From Pezizomycotina sp. ARF18 (lineage: Eukaryota; Ascomycota): a stretch of 51,757 nucleotides of DNA. The position numbers and the translations under genes are program-made. How positions within the stretch are numbered: the first letter of the stretch is position 1; each line of letters opens with the position of its first letter. The notes below the pieces were generated by a model that saw only the letters and a list, made by a program, of their open reading frames with translations, made no database searches and was not told the DNA's origin. The stretch is taken from positions 1 through 51,757 of the forward strand of contig AZLU01000269.1 in the NCBI GenBank assembly GCA_002224055.1, in the 5' to 3' direction. Shown here in pieces: positions 40,713-51,757 of this stretch.

Positions 40713-42754
40713 ATGGTGAGCCAATATGTGCTTATTGTTCAGTCTGGTAGCCGTCTGCTAATTAGTCTCATCTGACAGCTCCCAATTCCATTATACCAGC
40801 TGCAATGCGGTAAAGTTACCTCACCTATAAAGTTGTGGAATCAGGAAAAGCGGACGGATTATAGACGACGAACTTTGATATTCTTTAAGCATGCTAATTC
40901 CTTGACCCCCGCTTCTAGGAGTTAATCAATATGAGTGGGGTGGGGTTCTCCTCCTTTCGTTCAACCTGAAGTAATGCATCCACACTAAATAAATCCCTTT
41001 TCCTTTCCTTTTATATATATATATATACTTCCTGCCAAAATATAGGCAAAATCGGAAAATCTTCTGCAGCTGCTCAGCTGGGAGCAACAGCAACGAACCT
41101 AGAAATAAATGAGGAGAAACCTTACGCTGAGGTCAGTGAGATGCTGTACGAATATACGGTGTTTGAGATACTGAATACAAGGAAAAAGAAAGAAAGAAAG
41201 AAAGAACAGATGGGAGGGAGGGGGGCCGTGGGAATAATGCGCTGACGCATAATACTATATACTGAACAGCTTTGGATGGGAACGCATTCATCGCTTCATC
41301 GAAGGATCTAGATACTGGGAAAACTCTTCAAGACATTATCTCCTTGAACGAGTCATTGCTGTCTCCAAGCGTCGTGAGTCGATTTGGGCCTGGAAGTTAC
41401 CGTTCCTGTTTAAGGTTCTCAGCATCCGGAAGGCGTTGAGCATTCAAGCCCATCCAGACAAGAGGCTCGCAGAGAAATTGCATGCGGATGACCCTAAAAC
41501 TATCCCGGTATCGTATAACCTTTTTTTATTTCTTTATTTATTTATTTATTTATTATTTTTGCCTATTTATTTATTCATGTTTTCTTTATTTCGTGCATAG
41601 TGTGACTTCTTCATTCGTCGATAGTACTACTTGCCTGTGCTGCTTCGAATTATAACATATATTCGACTATCTCCTATATCACGAGAGGTATTAAGGACCC
41701 AAAATACTAACGCTGTTAGTAGATGACAATCATAAGCCTGAAATGACTATCGCGATAACGCCCTTCAGCGGGTTTTGCGGATTCAGACCGGTGGAGGAGA
41801 TTTCAAGCTTCCTCGACAAGGTCCCTGCGCTCGCAGAGTTGATTGGAAACGAGGCAGTGAAGGAGTTCCAGGCGTCAATCAGCGGGAACGGTCCGGAGGA
41901 GCGCCGCACAGGCCTCAAGGATTTATTTGCAAAACTGATGAACTCTTCTCCCGAGGCAATTGGAGCTTCCGCCAAGAAGCTTGTTGCATCAGCGCAAAGA
42001 GGATAAGGAGGGTTTCGCAGGCGGCGCGGAAAATGCCGAGTTGATCCTGAGTTTGAATGCCGACTTCGAAAACGATATTGGGCTATTTTGTTCCTTCTTC
42101 CTCAATTTTGTCCGACTTGAGCCCGGCGAGGCATGTTCCTCCAGGCCAATGATCCTCACGCTTATATTTCTGGTGGTAAGAAAATTTATATACGGTGTTC
42201 TTCTTGTCTTCTTCTCTCGTCAGCGATAATGTAGAAGCTAGGAGTAAGGGAGAGATCTCGCTCCTCATGGCCCCTTGCAATTGGTAGTATGTATGCTGAT
42301 CATTCTTGTGGCTTAGATGTCATCGAATGCATGGCATCTTCTGACAACGTCGTCCGAGCTGGATTTACGCCAAAGTTCAAAGACGTTAAGACCCTCGTGT
42401 CAATGTTGACTTACAAATCGGCACCACCTGAGGAGCAGAAAATGAAACCAACGCCCTACGATTTTCAACCACTAACTGCGGATACCGAGTCTGAATCTTT
42501 ACTCTATGACCCCCAATACAGGAATTCTCAGTCATCGGTACCACCTTAAAGCGTGGTGCAGTACAGTTCAATGGCATTCCTGGGCCAAGTATCATAATAT
42601 TCACGAGGGGGAAGGAGCTATCAAAGGGGCGGAGGCGAGAAAAAGGTCATGAAAGTGAAACCCGGTAGCATTTTCTTCATTGGTGCTGGCTTGCAAATCC
42701 ACGTCGAAGGGGAGAAACATGAAGTCCTACCGCGCTTTCTGTAGTGTTGAGTAG
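40713..42754 (+). CDS. manA: Mannose-6-phosphate isomerase, type I (zinc)
   Basis: Interconverts mannose 6-phosphate and fructose 6-phosphate, feeding GDP-mannose for glycosylation and cell-wall mannan. Coding exon 1 is only the ATG (40713-40715), directly followed by GTGAGC. Exon 2 (40779-40809) reads [10 protein letters not shown]. Micro-exon 3 (40919-40939) reads VNQYEW. Exon 4 starts [13 protein letters not shown] and ends EEKPYAE at 41131. Exon 5 (from 41280) holds [27 protein letters not shown] and the metal-ligand segment [20 protein letters not shown]. The next exon has DDNHKPEM (Glu ligand), [30 protein letters not shown] and DPHAYISG (His ligand). After the intron 42176-42316 come [20 protein letters not shown] and [14 protein letters not shown] in repaired frame. 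The end is SYRAFCSVE-stop. Several one-base breaks, for example near 41293, 41507, 42530 and 42735. Convergent with the stress-protein gene. Confidence 0.92.
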
Positions 42755-43166
42755 GCCATAGTCGTACGCCTCTTTATATATTTAAGTATATATAGATATT
42801 CCACGAAGGCATTTTGGATCTACGAATAATACACATTCTTGATACCAAGTCTTGTTGACTGAGACAAGATCAAGGATCCAATTATCACGCGCTTCAGACA
42901 GCTGAAATATTCAACTATTCTACACGTATTGGCACCCAAAAGGAACCATGCGGGAAAGCAGTGAGCACAGAAGGACCAAAAACTATATTAAATGATCGCA
43001 TATATAAATATACTACGTAATTTGCCACATACCATGTTCGGTTCAAGTATAGACTCGGACCTATATCCAGAAAAAATCGAATTATCTTTGTCTGCGACGC
43101 TAAAAGGACGGGAAAGAAGGCTATCTGGAGAAAATATTCTTTAGTCGATTTTCGCGTCGGCTAATG
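42755..43166. other. Convergent 3' intergenic region
   Basis: 412 bp between the PMI stop and the opposite universal-stress-protein stop. AT-rich, presumably two 3'UTRs. Nothing else seen. Confidence 0.6.
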
Positions 43167-45692
43167 CTATGCCTCTGTATCCAAGGAGGACGTAAGATTG
43201 TTCGTTAACCGAACATTCGTTTTCCGGTATTTGGTTTTCTTGAGCTTTTTACGAGCAACCATAACCGGGACTGAAGATTTCGTGACGAGATAGTTGGAAA
43301 ATGATCCTAGAAGAACACTAGATTGATTAAACAAATTAACATACTGTGCTCAGAGTGGTGATAGGCGAAATTATTATACCTTTCAAAGCACTCCGGCCAC
43401 GAGAACCGAGTATAACGAGCGTGGGCTCCAAGACATCAATCTAGAGGAGAAATGGTTAGTAAAATGCAAAATGCGAAATGTAAATATATGTGCGTATATT
43501 AAAGTGGGAAAATCTTACCATTTCAGTTAGAAGGTGCTTTGGACTCTTGCAATGAATAACCTCAATCACAACGTTTATCTGCAATCTTGTTCTTCGGAGA
43601 AGCTTCGTGACGAGCGCTGTTATGCTCTCGGTTGCATTCCACCGCTCTTGCTCAACTTTGCTCCTTGCTTTGGCTGGCTATTTGAACGTCATCCGTGGCA
43701 ACGCTGGTGTGGATGACGAGGATGGCAAGGCGCCTATTTGTTCACTAGACATTGACGGCGAGGCGGTGACTGAACCCTGAGCTTCCGACCTGCTGTACGC
43801 TCTGAATGAAGGACGTTTGACTGCGACGCGACATGCTCGGTTATGGTATCCAAATTAGCATTGAATTGACTTCTCTGTCAATCATTTTTTGCTTTTTGTT
43901 CGGTTCTGGACGTCGCCTGCTAGTGTTGCTTCCGTCCTCGAAATTACCATCGGCCTTGCCGCCAGAGGTGGAGTTCTCAGCCCCGGCCTCCTCGTCTATA
44001 GCGTAGATAGCGAGCAATGTATCGCCATCTCTGAGAACTGTGCCAATTGTCCATTCTAGGGCATGCGCCGCTTCGCCACTCAGGTCAGTCGCAACCAAGT
44101 AAGTTTTCTGTTTCTCCTAAGGTTCGCTGGATCTTGTTTGACAGCATTGAGATCACCTCTGGTGATGGACCGAACCGTCCGGTTTGTTTCGGGGTTGACA
44201 TGATAGGCGACATGGTTAAGGCCATCCGCTGGGCTTTTTTCAAATCCTTGGCATCGGCTTCTGCGTCAGAGGAAATGGGAGTGGATGTATGAGATGCCAC
44301 ATCGAAGTTGGTGTTAGGGTGGATGTAATTCTTTGCAGTATTCGCCTGTGTGAGGGTCGGCGGTGATACCATCACCGATGGCGTCAGAAGGGACGAAACA
44401 TGATAGCGAGACGAAACACTCTTGCCTTATCCATGCCGCCCGTGTTAGTCAGGACGTGTAACCTCCTAACGAAAAAATAAAAAGCAAAATAGACAAACAA
44501 GTGATAACTTACGCTCTTCCTCTGCGGCCGCAAGTAAACTCATGGTTTTCCGCGGCGGTTGATCCCTGATTCTAATCCCTTGGCGCCCTTTTGAAAGGGG
44601 TGACGAAGTTTGTCCAAGCCGTCGATTTGTGCCCCGATGGCTTCGAACTTCGTTGAGGTATTCACGCGGCTCCTTCCTTCCGTGGCGGAGGTCGGAGTCC
44701 TCTTCGCTGCTCTCCACGATTCATCACTGCTCTCCACGGCCACTTCTCGACCGTCTTCACCGACAGCGAATGTAAGATCCTCTCCAAGCGGATACCGCCG
44801 TCACGGGTAACACTCCCCCGGAGTTGGCGCGAATATGAGCGGACTGGCCGCCGCGGGCGGGTAAAGTGGAGAGTGAGCCCCAGATCTAGCCAGCGCTTCA
44901 TCGGATAGCGACGATAGGCGTGATCAAGGTCAACGATGACATCGTTTTGGGGTGAGTATATGGCGCGGCAGCGTTGAAGAGCTAACGCCGCACTACCAAA
45001 GGCGGCGGCGAGAGTGGATAACAGACCGGCACTTGCGGGCGAGGAGGACCTATTGTGTGAGAAAGGCGAGTTAGAGCGCCGGTTTGATGCGTTCACACCT
45101 TTCCAGATAGAGGATGAATGCTGTTCCGCTCCAGCGGTAACCCCATCCCCCCTGGCTGAAATGGACCGGATTCACTGTATATCGAAGCGAGCGTCTCCTG
45201 TAGCCTGGCGACATGTGCGCATGCGAGAGGGTCGGGCTAGTACCCGGAGAGCTGCTGCTTTGTAGCGGCTTCCCGATGGGCCAGCATTCGGCCGGCGCAC
45301 GTTTGCTGAGGGGGATTGAGGGTATCATGCCGAATTGGTAGTCGGCATTTGGAGTAAGGAGACTCTGCAGCCGCTGGCTGGCTGGTGAATGGACTGTAGG
45401 AGAAGCGTCCCTACTTCTTGAGCGACTGTTGTGCTTCGAAGAAGGCGGCGAAGAGGAATGAGATGGCTGCTCCGCTGCCAGGATCATGGAGAGATACCAG
45501 GGATTGGGGGCCCATTGGCGGTGATCGCCCACGCGACGGGATGTGGTGCGGGGCAAAAGTGGCGGGGAGCGTGGGAGCGTCGTGACGACGCCGTTGAGGA
45601 TGCATTCCTGTGGCTCCGAGCGTTAGTCGTCGGACGCTCGAGGAGGCGCAATATTTCCATCTTTCTTCCTCTAATGCTGATTCCAGAGACAT
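43167..45692 (-). CDS. Long fungal universal stress protein (UspA-fold) family member
   Basis: Start MSLESALEEERWK at 45692, matching the usual N-terminus of this fungal family; an in-frame ATG nine bases upstream is possible. A long Ser/Pro/Arg-rich region follows, with RGRSPPMGP, SLLTPNADYQFGMIPSI and HAHMSPGYRRRS, and is badly frame-broken to about 44480. The UspA core reads YLVATDLSGEAAHALEWTIG in repaired frame, VLRDGDTLLAIYAIDEE, then KVEQERWNATESITALVTKL, RRTRLQINVVIEVIHCKSPK and HLLTEM. The last two exons hold IDVLEPTLVILGSRGRSALK and VLLGSFSNYLVTKSSVPVMV, which together form the G-x2-G-x9-G-S nucleotide-binding motif. It ends KKTKYRKTNVRLTNN...TEA-stop. Role in stress or ATP binding is inferred from the fold only. 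Confidence 0.85.
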
Positions 45693-47171
45693 GTCGATCA
45701 AGCTTTAAACAAGGAGCGGTGCTGGATTTTAGACTCGTGTGGAGACAGAAAACCACCACTGCGCGGAGCAATTTATAAATTGCTAATGAGCTATAAGCAG
45801 TATGAGCTAAAGAATATGAACGTATATATATTGTTGAGAGTATCGCCTGCTCAGGCTCGCCTGCGGCGAAAAGATAACTTCCGAGATACCTGTCGATGAG
45901 GCCGAGAGAGTTTGAGAAAGAAAAAAAAAAAAAAAAAAAAAAAAGGGGGAGGGATTTGGAATCAGTTTGGAGATGGTTTCTTGAAAGGTGGGGGTGTATG
46001 CTTGGTGTGTTAGGTTGCTTAGGGTATTGGCAAATAGAACTAGCTGCCCCAAAATCTAATTTTCAGGGTGATAAACGCTCGGCTTCTTGGCGAAAACAGT
46101 AGAATCTCTAGGAGGTGAGGTTTGAATTTATTGAGAACCCGTCCATCCATGAATATAAATTCTTGTATAGAATAATCCCGCTTAATTTACTACTCATCCT
46201 TCTGTCCCTATTAGAATCAAGTGTTATCATTTCTTATAACTTGGGCGTACTTAAGTATGAGGGATCACTGTGTTCCCTTTAGGCCCTGTTTCCCTTTTTT
46301 ACTTTTTTTTTTTTTTTTTTATAATTAAAATTAAGTGGGATAAGAATAAAAAGTAATTCTTTGAAGTTTGAACCCAAGTTGTCTTCCGGGAGAGGCTGCG
46401 CACTAGAAACCCAAGATGTTATCAGTTGTGTAGATGTGCTTACTAATCGGACCGGAGTGGCTAGCCAATCTATACTTCCTTTTTTTTCTTTTTTTTTTTT
46501 TTTTGGCTCTGCTCCTTTATAGGTAATTAAATTCCCTTTTTCATTATTTGAACTTCTTCCCCTTAAATTTCAACCTTTTTAGACCTTATATTTATATTCC
46601 ACTTATTACATTATTTTTTCCTCAAGTATTTAAAGGAATCTCATCCTTTTTATTTATCAATTAATCAAAAACCATTTCCCTCCCTCCCAAAGAAAGATCG
46701 TCAGATCAACAGATCCGTCTAACGACGAGCTGCTTCTGAGCTTGCTTCTTATCTAATACTCCTGATAATATCTTATCATCACTTATAGTGAAGGCCAGCT
46801 ACTGGGAAAAAAAAATAATTTTTTTTTGTGCCAGGAGAGAAAAGAAAGCACGGCCGCCAATTGAATTAACTCCCAGAGGACGGGATCGAAAGTTGTACGG
46901 AAAAACGTACATATCGGTGCGCGCTGTGTTTCGAGTGCTCGTGTCGTGAGACTCAGAATAACCGCGAATTAACATTACGGAACGTAGAGGTTACAAATTT
47001 CCTCAAGTATCGTGCCACGCCGCGGGTTGGTCGTTGGAGATATTGTACAATAGATCTTATGATAAGAGCTCTCTTGGGAGCTGGAACAAATATATACAAT
47101 TTACAAAGCGGCTAGGATTGAAAAATTTACATATATATTAATAGTAGCGATAACAACTACTACGGACAGGG
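45693..47171. promoter_or_regulatory. Divergent intergenic region with homopolymer runs
   Basis: About 1.5 kb between divergent genes. A run of about 24 A at 45921-45944, T runs at 46301-46320 and 46480-46504, and a short mixed A/T run at 46807-46828. The stretch from about 46260 begins GGCCCTGTTTCCC, which recalls terminal sequences of some DNA transposons, but I found no matching inverted end. No supported gene. Confidence 0.5.
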
Positions 47172-49232
47172 ATGGCAAACGATGCGGTTTCCGGATCGTC
47201 TTTCGATAGCTTTAGACTCCTCGTGGCGTGACAGTTCTTCTCCGTTCCAGGATTTCAACTTCGACACTCCTTCAGGAGAAGTACTCGACTTGGAAGACCC
47301 GGAAACAGCTATGAAAGAGAAGCGACGGACAAAAAGAAGTATAGAGCGGAACAGTGGAGGACCTACAGAGCGTGACGAGAGTTCCTTGGTTAGAATCTTT
47401 ATCTTTACCGCAACCTTCAATCTCAGAAGACCCTTCAGTTCTCCACGATCCAGGTTTTGTTGGCCATCAAACGAGCGCTCCCAGTCACCAAGCGCTGACT
47501 TGGGGATACAATATCCAGTCGCAACCTCAGCCTTACCTACCCAAACCACTAATACATGTCTCGGTCCGGTTCCACCACGCCCCGCCTCACCGTCTTCGGC
47601 TCCTTCATTACAGGAAAATGCATTTAATGATTTTGACGGTGTACACTTCGCGCCCGCTAATGTGGTAGACATGCACAGCCTGAGCCTCCTCCAGGAATAC
47701 CGGTATGGTTTACTACCCTGCTCCGGTACCAGTCATGTTGAATCTCCCTCGAAACTTCGAACCGGGCCGAGTTCTGGTAACGATCGGGCCGCGAAGCCAT
47801 CTGCACCTTCCAATCAGAACCCGCCGCGTTAACGTTTCTAAAGCAAGGATCTTCACGCCTCGTTAAATTTCCCGAACCGGAGCCCAGGAGAGGTAGTGCG
47901 GTTGCGACTTTGGAAAGCATCCTCAATGCCGCAGCAGATTCGTCTCCGTCACTTTCGTGCAGCACCCCATGGCACCTGCTCGAGGCGTACTAGGAGTCAA
48001 ATATATCGTTGACAGCTTCAACCTGTCTTATCATCCAACGATGTTGGACAAGGAAGCCGGAAGAGCAAAGTCATGTCATCTCGCAGAACGACCGTTCTGA
48101 ACTACCACTTGGCAACGAGGAAGAACGTGGAACGTCTCCCACATAACATGGGGGACGAGTCTACGATATAAATGTCGTGCCTCCGAGCCCGGATACGGCT
48201 GGGTTTCCTGCGGAAGGACGCGAAGATCTCGAGGACCCGAATCTAGATTACCTGGAGGATGATCAAAGCGCATTCGAAGAAATTCATAGGAGTGAGGAAT
48301 CGGACGATTATGACGACGCAGACTTGATCTTCCGCCTCCTTCGAATCTGCTAGCGGAATTAGAATCGCGCAAGCAAAACAGCGTTTGAGAACACGGAAGC
48401 CGCGTCGGCTTTCCAGTTGGACTTCGCTCTACACTTCTGGAATTAGATGCAGTTAGCGGAGAATTGAGCGGAGACTAGACGGAAAGCACAGCCGCTCTGA
48501 CTTGGCAAATAATGATAACGCACCTAAAAATGGATGACGAAGATGTTCCGCTGGGGATGTTGTATCCAACAATGCAGCGGCCAAAAAGGAAGATTCTTCC
48601 AAGCCCCTGGCCCTTCTTGCTGTTCGGGAGATGAAGAAAACGAGCCGCTAAGTCGACGACGCCAACGTTTACAGGCGACGCAGCAATTGAGCCACGCGCA
48701 CTACAAAGAGCCGACTGATCATTATTCTACGAACTTGGGATATCCGAGTCCGGACAAAAGAACTCTATCGGAATCTCACAAGCCGCACCTGAACCTCGAG
48801 ATTGGACAGGAAGAGAGGAAGAGAGGAAGAAACATTAGGATCTCGAAAAAGAGACTACAGGAGGGCATTTGCGCAGTGGCTCACAAGTTCAGGAAATGGG
48901 TAATGTTGGTGGCGATGGTGATGAGCCGAGGAGTCGTTGGCTCAAAAGGAAGCAACGTCTTAAGGTTGGTGAAAAACACAGTTGACGGCGTTACCCCATA
49001 TCTCTTCCCAAGAGCTTTATTCTCAGTTTGGGTGAAAGAGATGGCAAACCCGCTGATGGTTGTTGACCATTCATTGTAGGTAACCCACAACAACCGCAAC
49101 CGCAGCAGTCGATGAACCTATCAGGACAAGAACTGGCAGGCTTTTTGTGATGCTTCTTTTTGAAACAGGCTATATAGCGGAGGTGGGCTTCAAAACACGG
49201 TCCAGGAAGGCCGCATAGTTTCATGGTAAGCC
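47172..49232 (+). CDS. Conserved disordered fungal protein, function unknown
   Basis: Start MANDAVSGSSFDSFRLL at 47172. After one frame break comes FQDFNFDTPSGEVLDLEDPE, then TAMKEKRRTKRSIE, which I recall as shared by an unnamed Pezizomycotina family. Further blocks in shifting frames are MLNLPRNFEPG, RRGSAVATLESILNAAADSS, an acidic EDLEDPNLDYLEDDQSAFEE, NLLAELESRKQ, LRSTLLELDAVSGELSG, DDEDVPLGMLYPTMQ, NEPLSRRRQRLQATQQ, LEIGQEERKR/EETLGSRKR and PQQPQPQQSMNLSGQEL. No catalytic motif, membrane segment or signal peptide. Frame breaks are denser than in any other gene here (roughly one per 100-150 bp by eye). The 3' end is a guess near the last recognisable segment. Either sequence error or real decay next to the TA-rich block. 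Confidence 0.55.
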
Positions 49233-50019
49233 CTTACATAGAGCATATCAAACGCTTCTGGATCCTGCGTGTGAATTGCTAACTAGCGCGGAACTTGCCC
49301 CTGAAGACTCCCGGTGCGATCTCTTATAATCGGGCCGCCCAACAGTACCAGATGCCCTATCTTATTCTATGGTTCAATTGAACAGGCCCCTGACCTCGAT
49401 GAGCGATCTAGAGAAATGGTAGAAAGGTGCGGACCACGTCGGTAGGGTTGTCGATTGATAGACATGTTTTTTATTCCAGTTTGGCAGAATTCTGAGATCA
49501 TAGCGATTACATACCGCAGGGTTCACAATTGTTTTACTTTGCATTCACAAGGCGATAAAGGTATAACCAAAAGCAAAAAATCAATTCACGAACTCCTCCG
49601 ATGACCCTAATAATTTTATTATCATTTCTTCGATACAACAATATATTTTTTCCTGTTGTAGCCAAGAAAAAACTATAAGTATAACATATTATAAGCTTAT
49701 CTCAAAGGGACGCTCTGCGCGTTTATTGATAAAAGGCGCGCAACGGAGCAAAGGCCTCGCAGCAGCGCGATTTAAGAATACGAGGGGTCTAGACGCCTTA
49801 AGACTCGTATAGAGTTTTTTCTATCGATAATCAGTTACATTGATATTTTATTGCAAGTTGCTAAAAAAATTATCCAGTAATAATTCATTGTTAATGATAT
49901 CTTAAAAAGTATATGGAGAAGGCTTTATAAGGCATAAAACAGAGTATACAATAATAAAGATAGTAATAGCTGTTGAGTTTGAAACGTTTTGTGGAAGGGG
50001 AGGCCTATACTCTTCATAT
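49233..50019. other. Transition zone to the TA-rich block
   Basis: About 790 bp, falling in GC content towards the right. Contains an imperfect hairpin at 49716-49742 (TGCGCGTTTAT / ATAAAAGGCGCGCA arms) in a locally GC-rich patch (49705-49815). No supported gene. Confidence 0.5.
49716..49742. repeat. Imperfect inverted repeat
   Basis: Arms TGCGCGTTTAT and ATAAAAGGCGCGCA around a TG loop. The right arm carries extra bases, so pairing is interrupted. It sits at the left border of the TA-rich block. Confidence 0.5.
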
Positions 50020-51757
50020 TATTATGTTATTTAGGACTAGTACGGCTTTAATTTTTTTAATTAGGATTACTAATATATTAACATATATAATAATATCTTA
50101 TTATATATGTATATTTTAAATTTATATTATTATTATTAATTAATTAAATATTATAGCTTTTTATTAAATTATAAGCTCTAGTTTTTCTTTTATTATTATT
50201 TATTATATATTTTTATACTATTATTTCACTTAAGTAAATTATTTTATATATTATAATAAATTTTATTATAAAAATTTTTTTAATTTTTTTTATAACTATT
50301 ATAAAAAATAATTAATTAGTTTAAAGGTTTTTATATATGTATTAATAAAAAGGGCATGTAGGTAGAATCTATCTCTCTAAGACATTATCTATCTTGGGCC
50401 ATCGGGATGGGAAATTCCCTCCTACCTACCTAATCCCTACTAAGAGCTAGGAATTAGGGTAGCTATTCCGTCCTACGGCCGGGTTAGAATTTAGAGAGGG
50501 TACCATTATTTTTTATATATCCCGACTAGAATACTAAGTATTTTTATTGGAATATAAGCTTATATAAAGAAATATTATATAATTTCGTGTTATATTAATT
50601 TTTTTTATTTTACGTTTTATATTTTATATATTTTTATATTAACTTTCTTAATAAAACCTATTTTTAAAGTAGTTTAATATAAAAGACTTAAAATATATAA
50701 TTTTTATTAGCGTTCTAGGTCGAACCTGGGTTCAGGTGCTTAACCCAGCCGGGTTAAGACCCGGGCCCGAGTTAAGATTTAAGATTTAGCCGCTAGGTCG
50801 GTACCCGGCTCGGCCTAGTATAGGTCGGGTATACCCCCTAAGATATTTTTATTAGTATTATATAGCTTATTTATATTATAAGATTATATATTTTTAGTAT
50901 TAAATAATATAATTTAGTTATTATAATATTATATATTAGCTACTATTAGTATCTTATTATTAGTAAATAAAATTACTAGTTTATATATTTTTTTATTAAT
51001 ATTTCTTTATATTTATTTTGTATTTATATATATTAAGTATTATTAAACGTCTAGTTAAACGTATATAAATATAAGAAGCCTTAAGTATATAGAATAAGAT
51101 AGAAAAAATAATTTACTAGATATTAACAATTATAAATAAGAGATATATTAAGAATTATAGATAAAAAGAAAAAAATTAAAAAAAAAAGGTATCTAATTAT
51201 ATAAAAAAAAATAAAGTATAGAATATTAGAGCTAACTAGCTTAGTCTAATAATATATAAGAAAAAGAATAAATATAATAATATTTAAAAGAAAAGAGAAT
51301 AAAAAACGGCTCTATCGCTAATAACTATAAAGAATAGGATAAAAGAGTTATATAAAAGAAAAATAAGATAAAAAAATAATTCTAAATTAAATATTTTTAA
51401 TATTTTTATACTGAAATATATTTTAAGAATTAAAAAAAGAATTTTATAACTATATAATTATATCTTTTTAGGTAACCTATCTTTTTATTTACTATTTCTT
51501 ACTTTATCTATTTCGTCTTCTTTATATTATTATCTTTATAATAACTTAAAGCTAAAATTAGTCTATATATTTATAACCCTTTTTTTTTCTTTTTATAATT
51601 ATTATTATTAATATCTTTTATAAATTCTTATTATATCTTTTAGAGAAGTCTTATTAGAATTTAGCTTTAAGCCTATTATAATTAGATATTTCTAATTATT
51701 AATAATTTTATTAATAGAGTTATACATTATTATCGTATTTCTTTATTTTTATATTTT
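50020..51757. repeat. TA-rich, CpA/TpG-poor block, probably RIP-mutated repeat DNA
   Basis: From about 50020 to the window edge the sequence is dominated by TA, AT and AA/TT steps. CpA and TpG are very rare; for example 50850-51050 shows almost none. No open frame of any length survives. Repeat-induced point mutation in ascomycetes converts CpA to TpA on both strands of repeated DNA and leaves this signature. Two islands at about 50350-50515 and 50706-50845 are distinctly richer in G and C. The block may be the edge of a larger AT-rich isochore (degenerate transposons, a centromere or subtelomere); the window ends inside it. Confidence 0.75.

Noticed and set aside
45071-45556. Arg/Ser-rich open frame as a separate gene
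   Set aside because: It overlaps and shares segments with the N-terminal region of the universal-stress-protein gene on the same strand; it is a frame-shifted piece of that gene.
14304-46000. Secondary-metabolite or catabolic gene cluster
   Set aside because: No polyketide synthase, NRPS, terpene cyclase, cytochrome P450 or cluster regulator is present; IDO, the cyclodeaminase and PMI are far apart and belong to unrelated primary pathways.
46260-46700. Possible DNA-transposon end (GGCCCTGTTTCCC)
   Set aside because: I could not find the inverted partner or a target-site duplication within the next several hundred bases.

Overview
The window reads as nuclear DNA of a filamentous ascomycete (Pezizomycotina). 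Genes are split by short GT-AG introns, core promoters and 5' leaders are pyrimidine-rich, simple-sequence tracts are abundant, and the right edge runs into a TA-rich, CpA-poor block that looks like RIP-mutated repeat DNA. I see no rRNA, tRNA, CRISPR array, bacterial operon or viral gene set. The species cannot be named from what is visible.

Fourteen genes are supported. Left to right: glutathione-dependent formaldehyde dehydrogenase (-), Pom1-type DYRK kinase (+), a 5 kb gene-free gap, indoleamine 2,3-dioxygenase (+), an unrecognised acidic protein (-), a tandem ubiquitin-like/ubiquitin protein (+), a UBR7-type UBR-box/PHD protein (+), a golgin-like coiled-coil protein (-), the tRNA 2-thiolation protein Ncs6 (+), a SUN-family cell-wall protein (-), the kinetochore subunit Fta4 (+), a conserved disordered fungal protein (-), an ornithine cyclodeaminase/mu-crystallin protein (-), mannose-6-phosphate isomerase (+), a long fungal universal-stress-protein family member (-) and a conserved disordered fungal protein (+); the last two bring the count of annotated loci to sixteen. 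Neighbours are mostly convergent or divergent pairs. They do not form a recognisable metabolic cluster; the mix is housekeeping, polarity/cell division, ubiquitin and primary metabolism.

The most important caveat is that almost every gene, including ones expected to be essential, can be read only by switching frame at single-base indels. Most of these are a missing base in a short G/C or A/T run, while splice sites and the protein sequence on both sides stay good. This pattern points to consensus error in the assembly rather than to pseudogenes, so I annotate whole loci from start to stop and describe the breaks.

The non-genic points most worth a look are: a ~180 bp dispersed repeat present twice in the same orientation, each copy 5' of a gene (18871-19058 and 32820-32997); the TA-rich right edge with embedded GC-richer islands; the 5 kb gene-free gap at 9330-14303; and the ubiquitin-like/ubiquitin fusion with an unrecognised C-terminal region. 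I did not find a convincing new multi-gene system.
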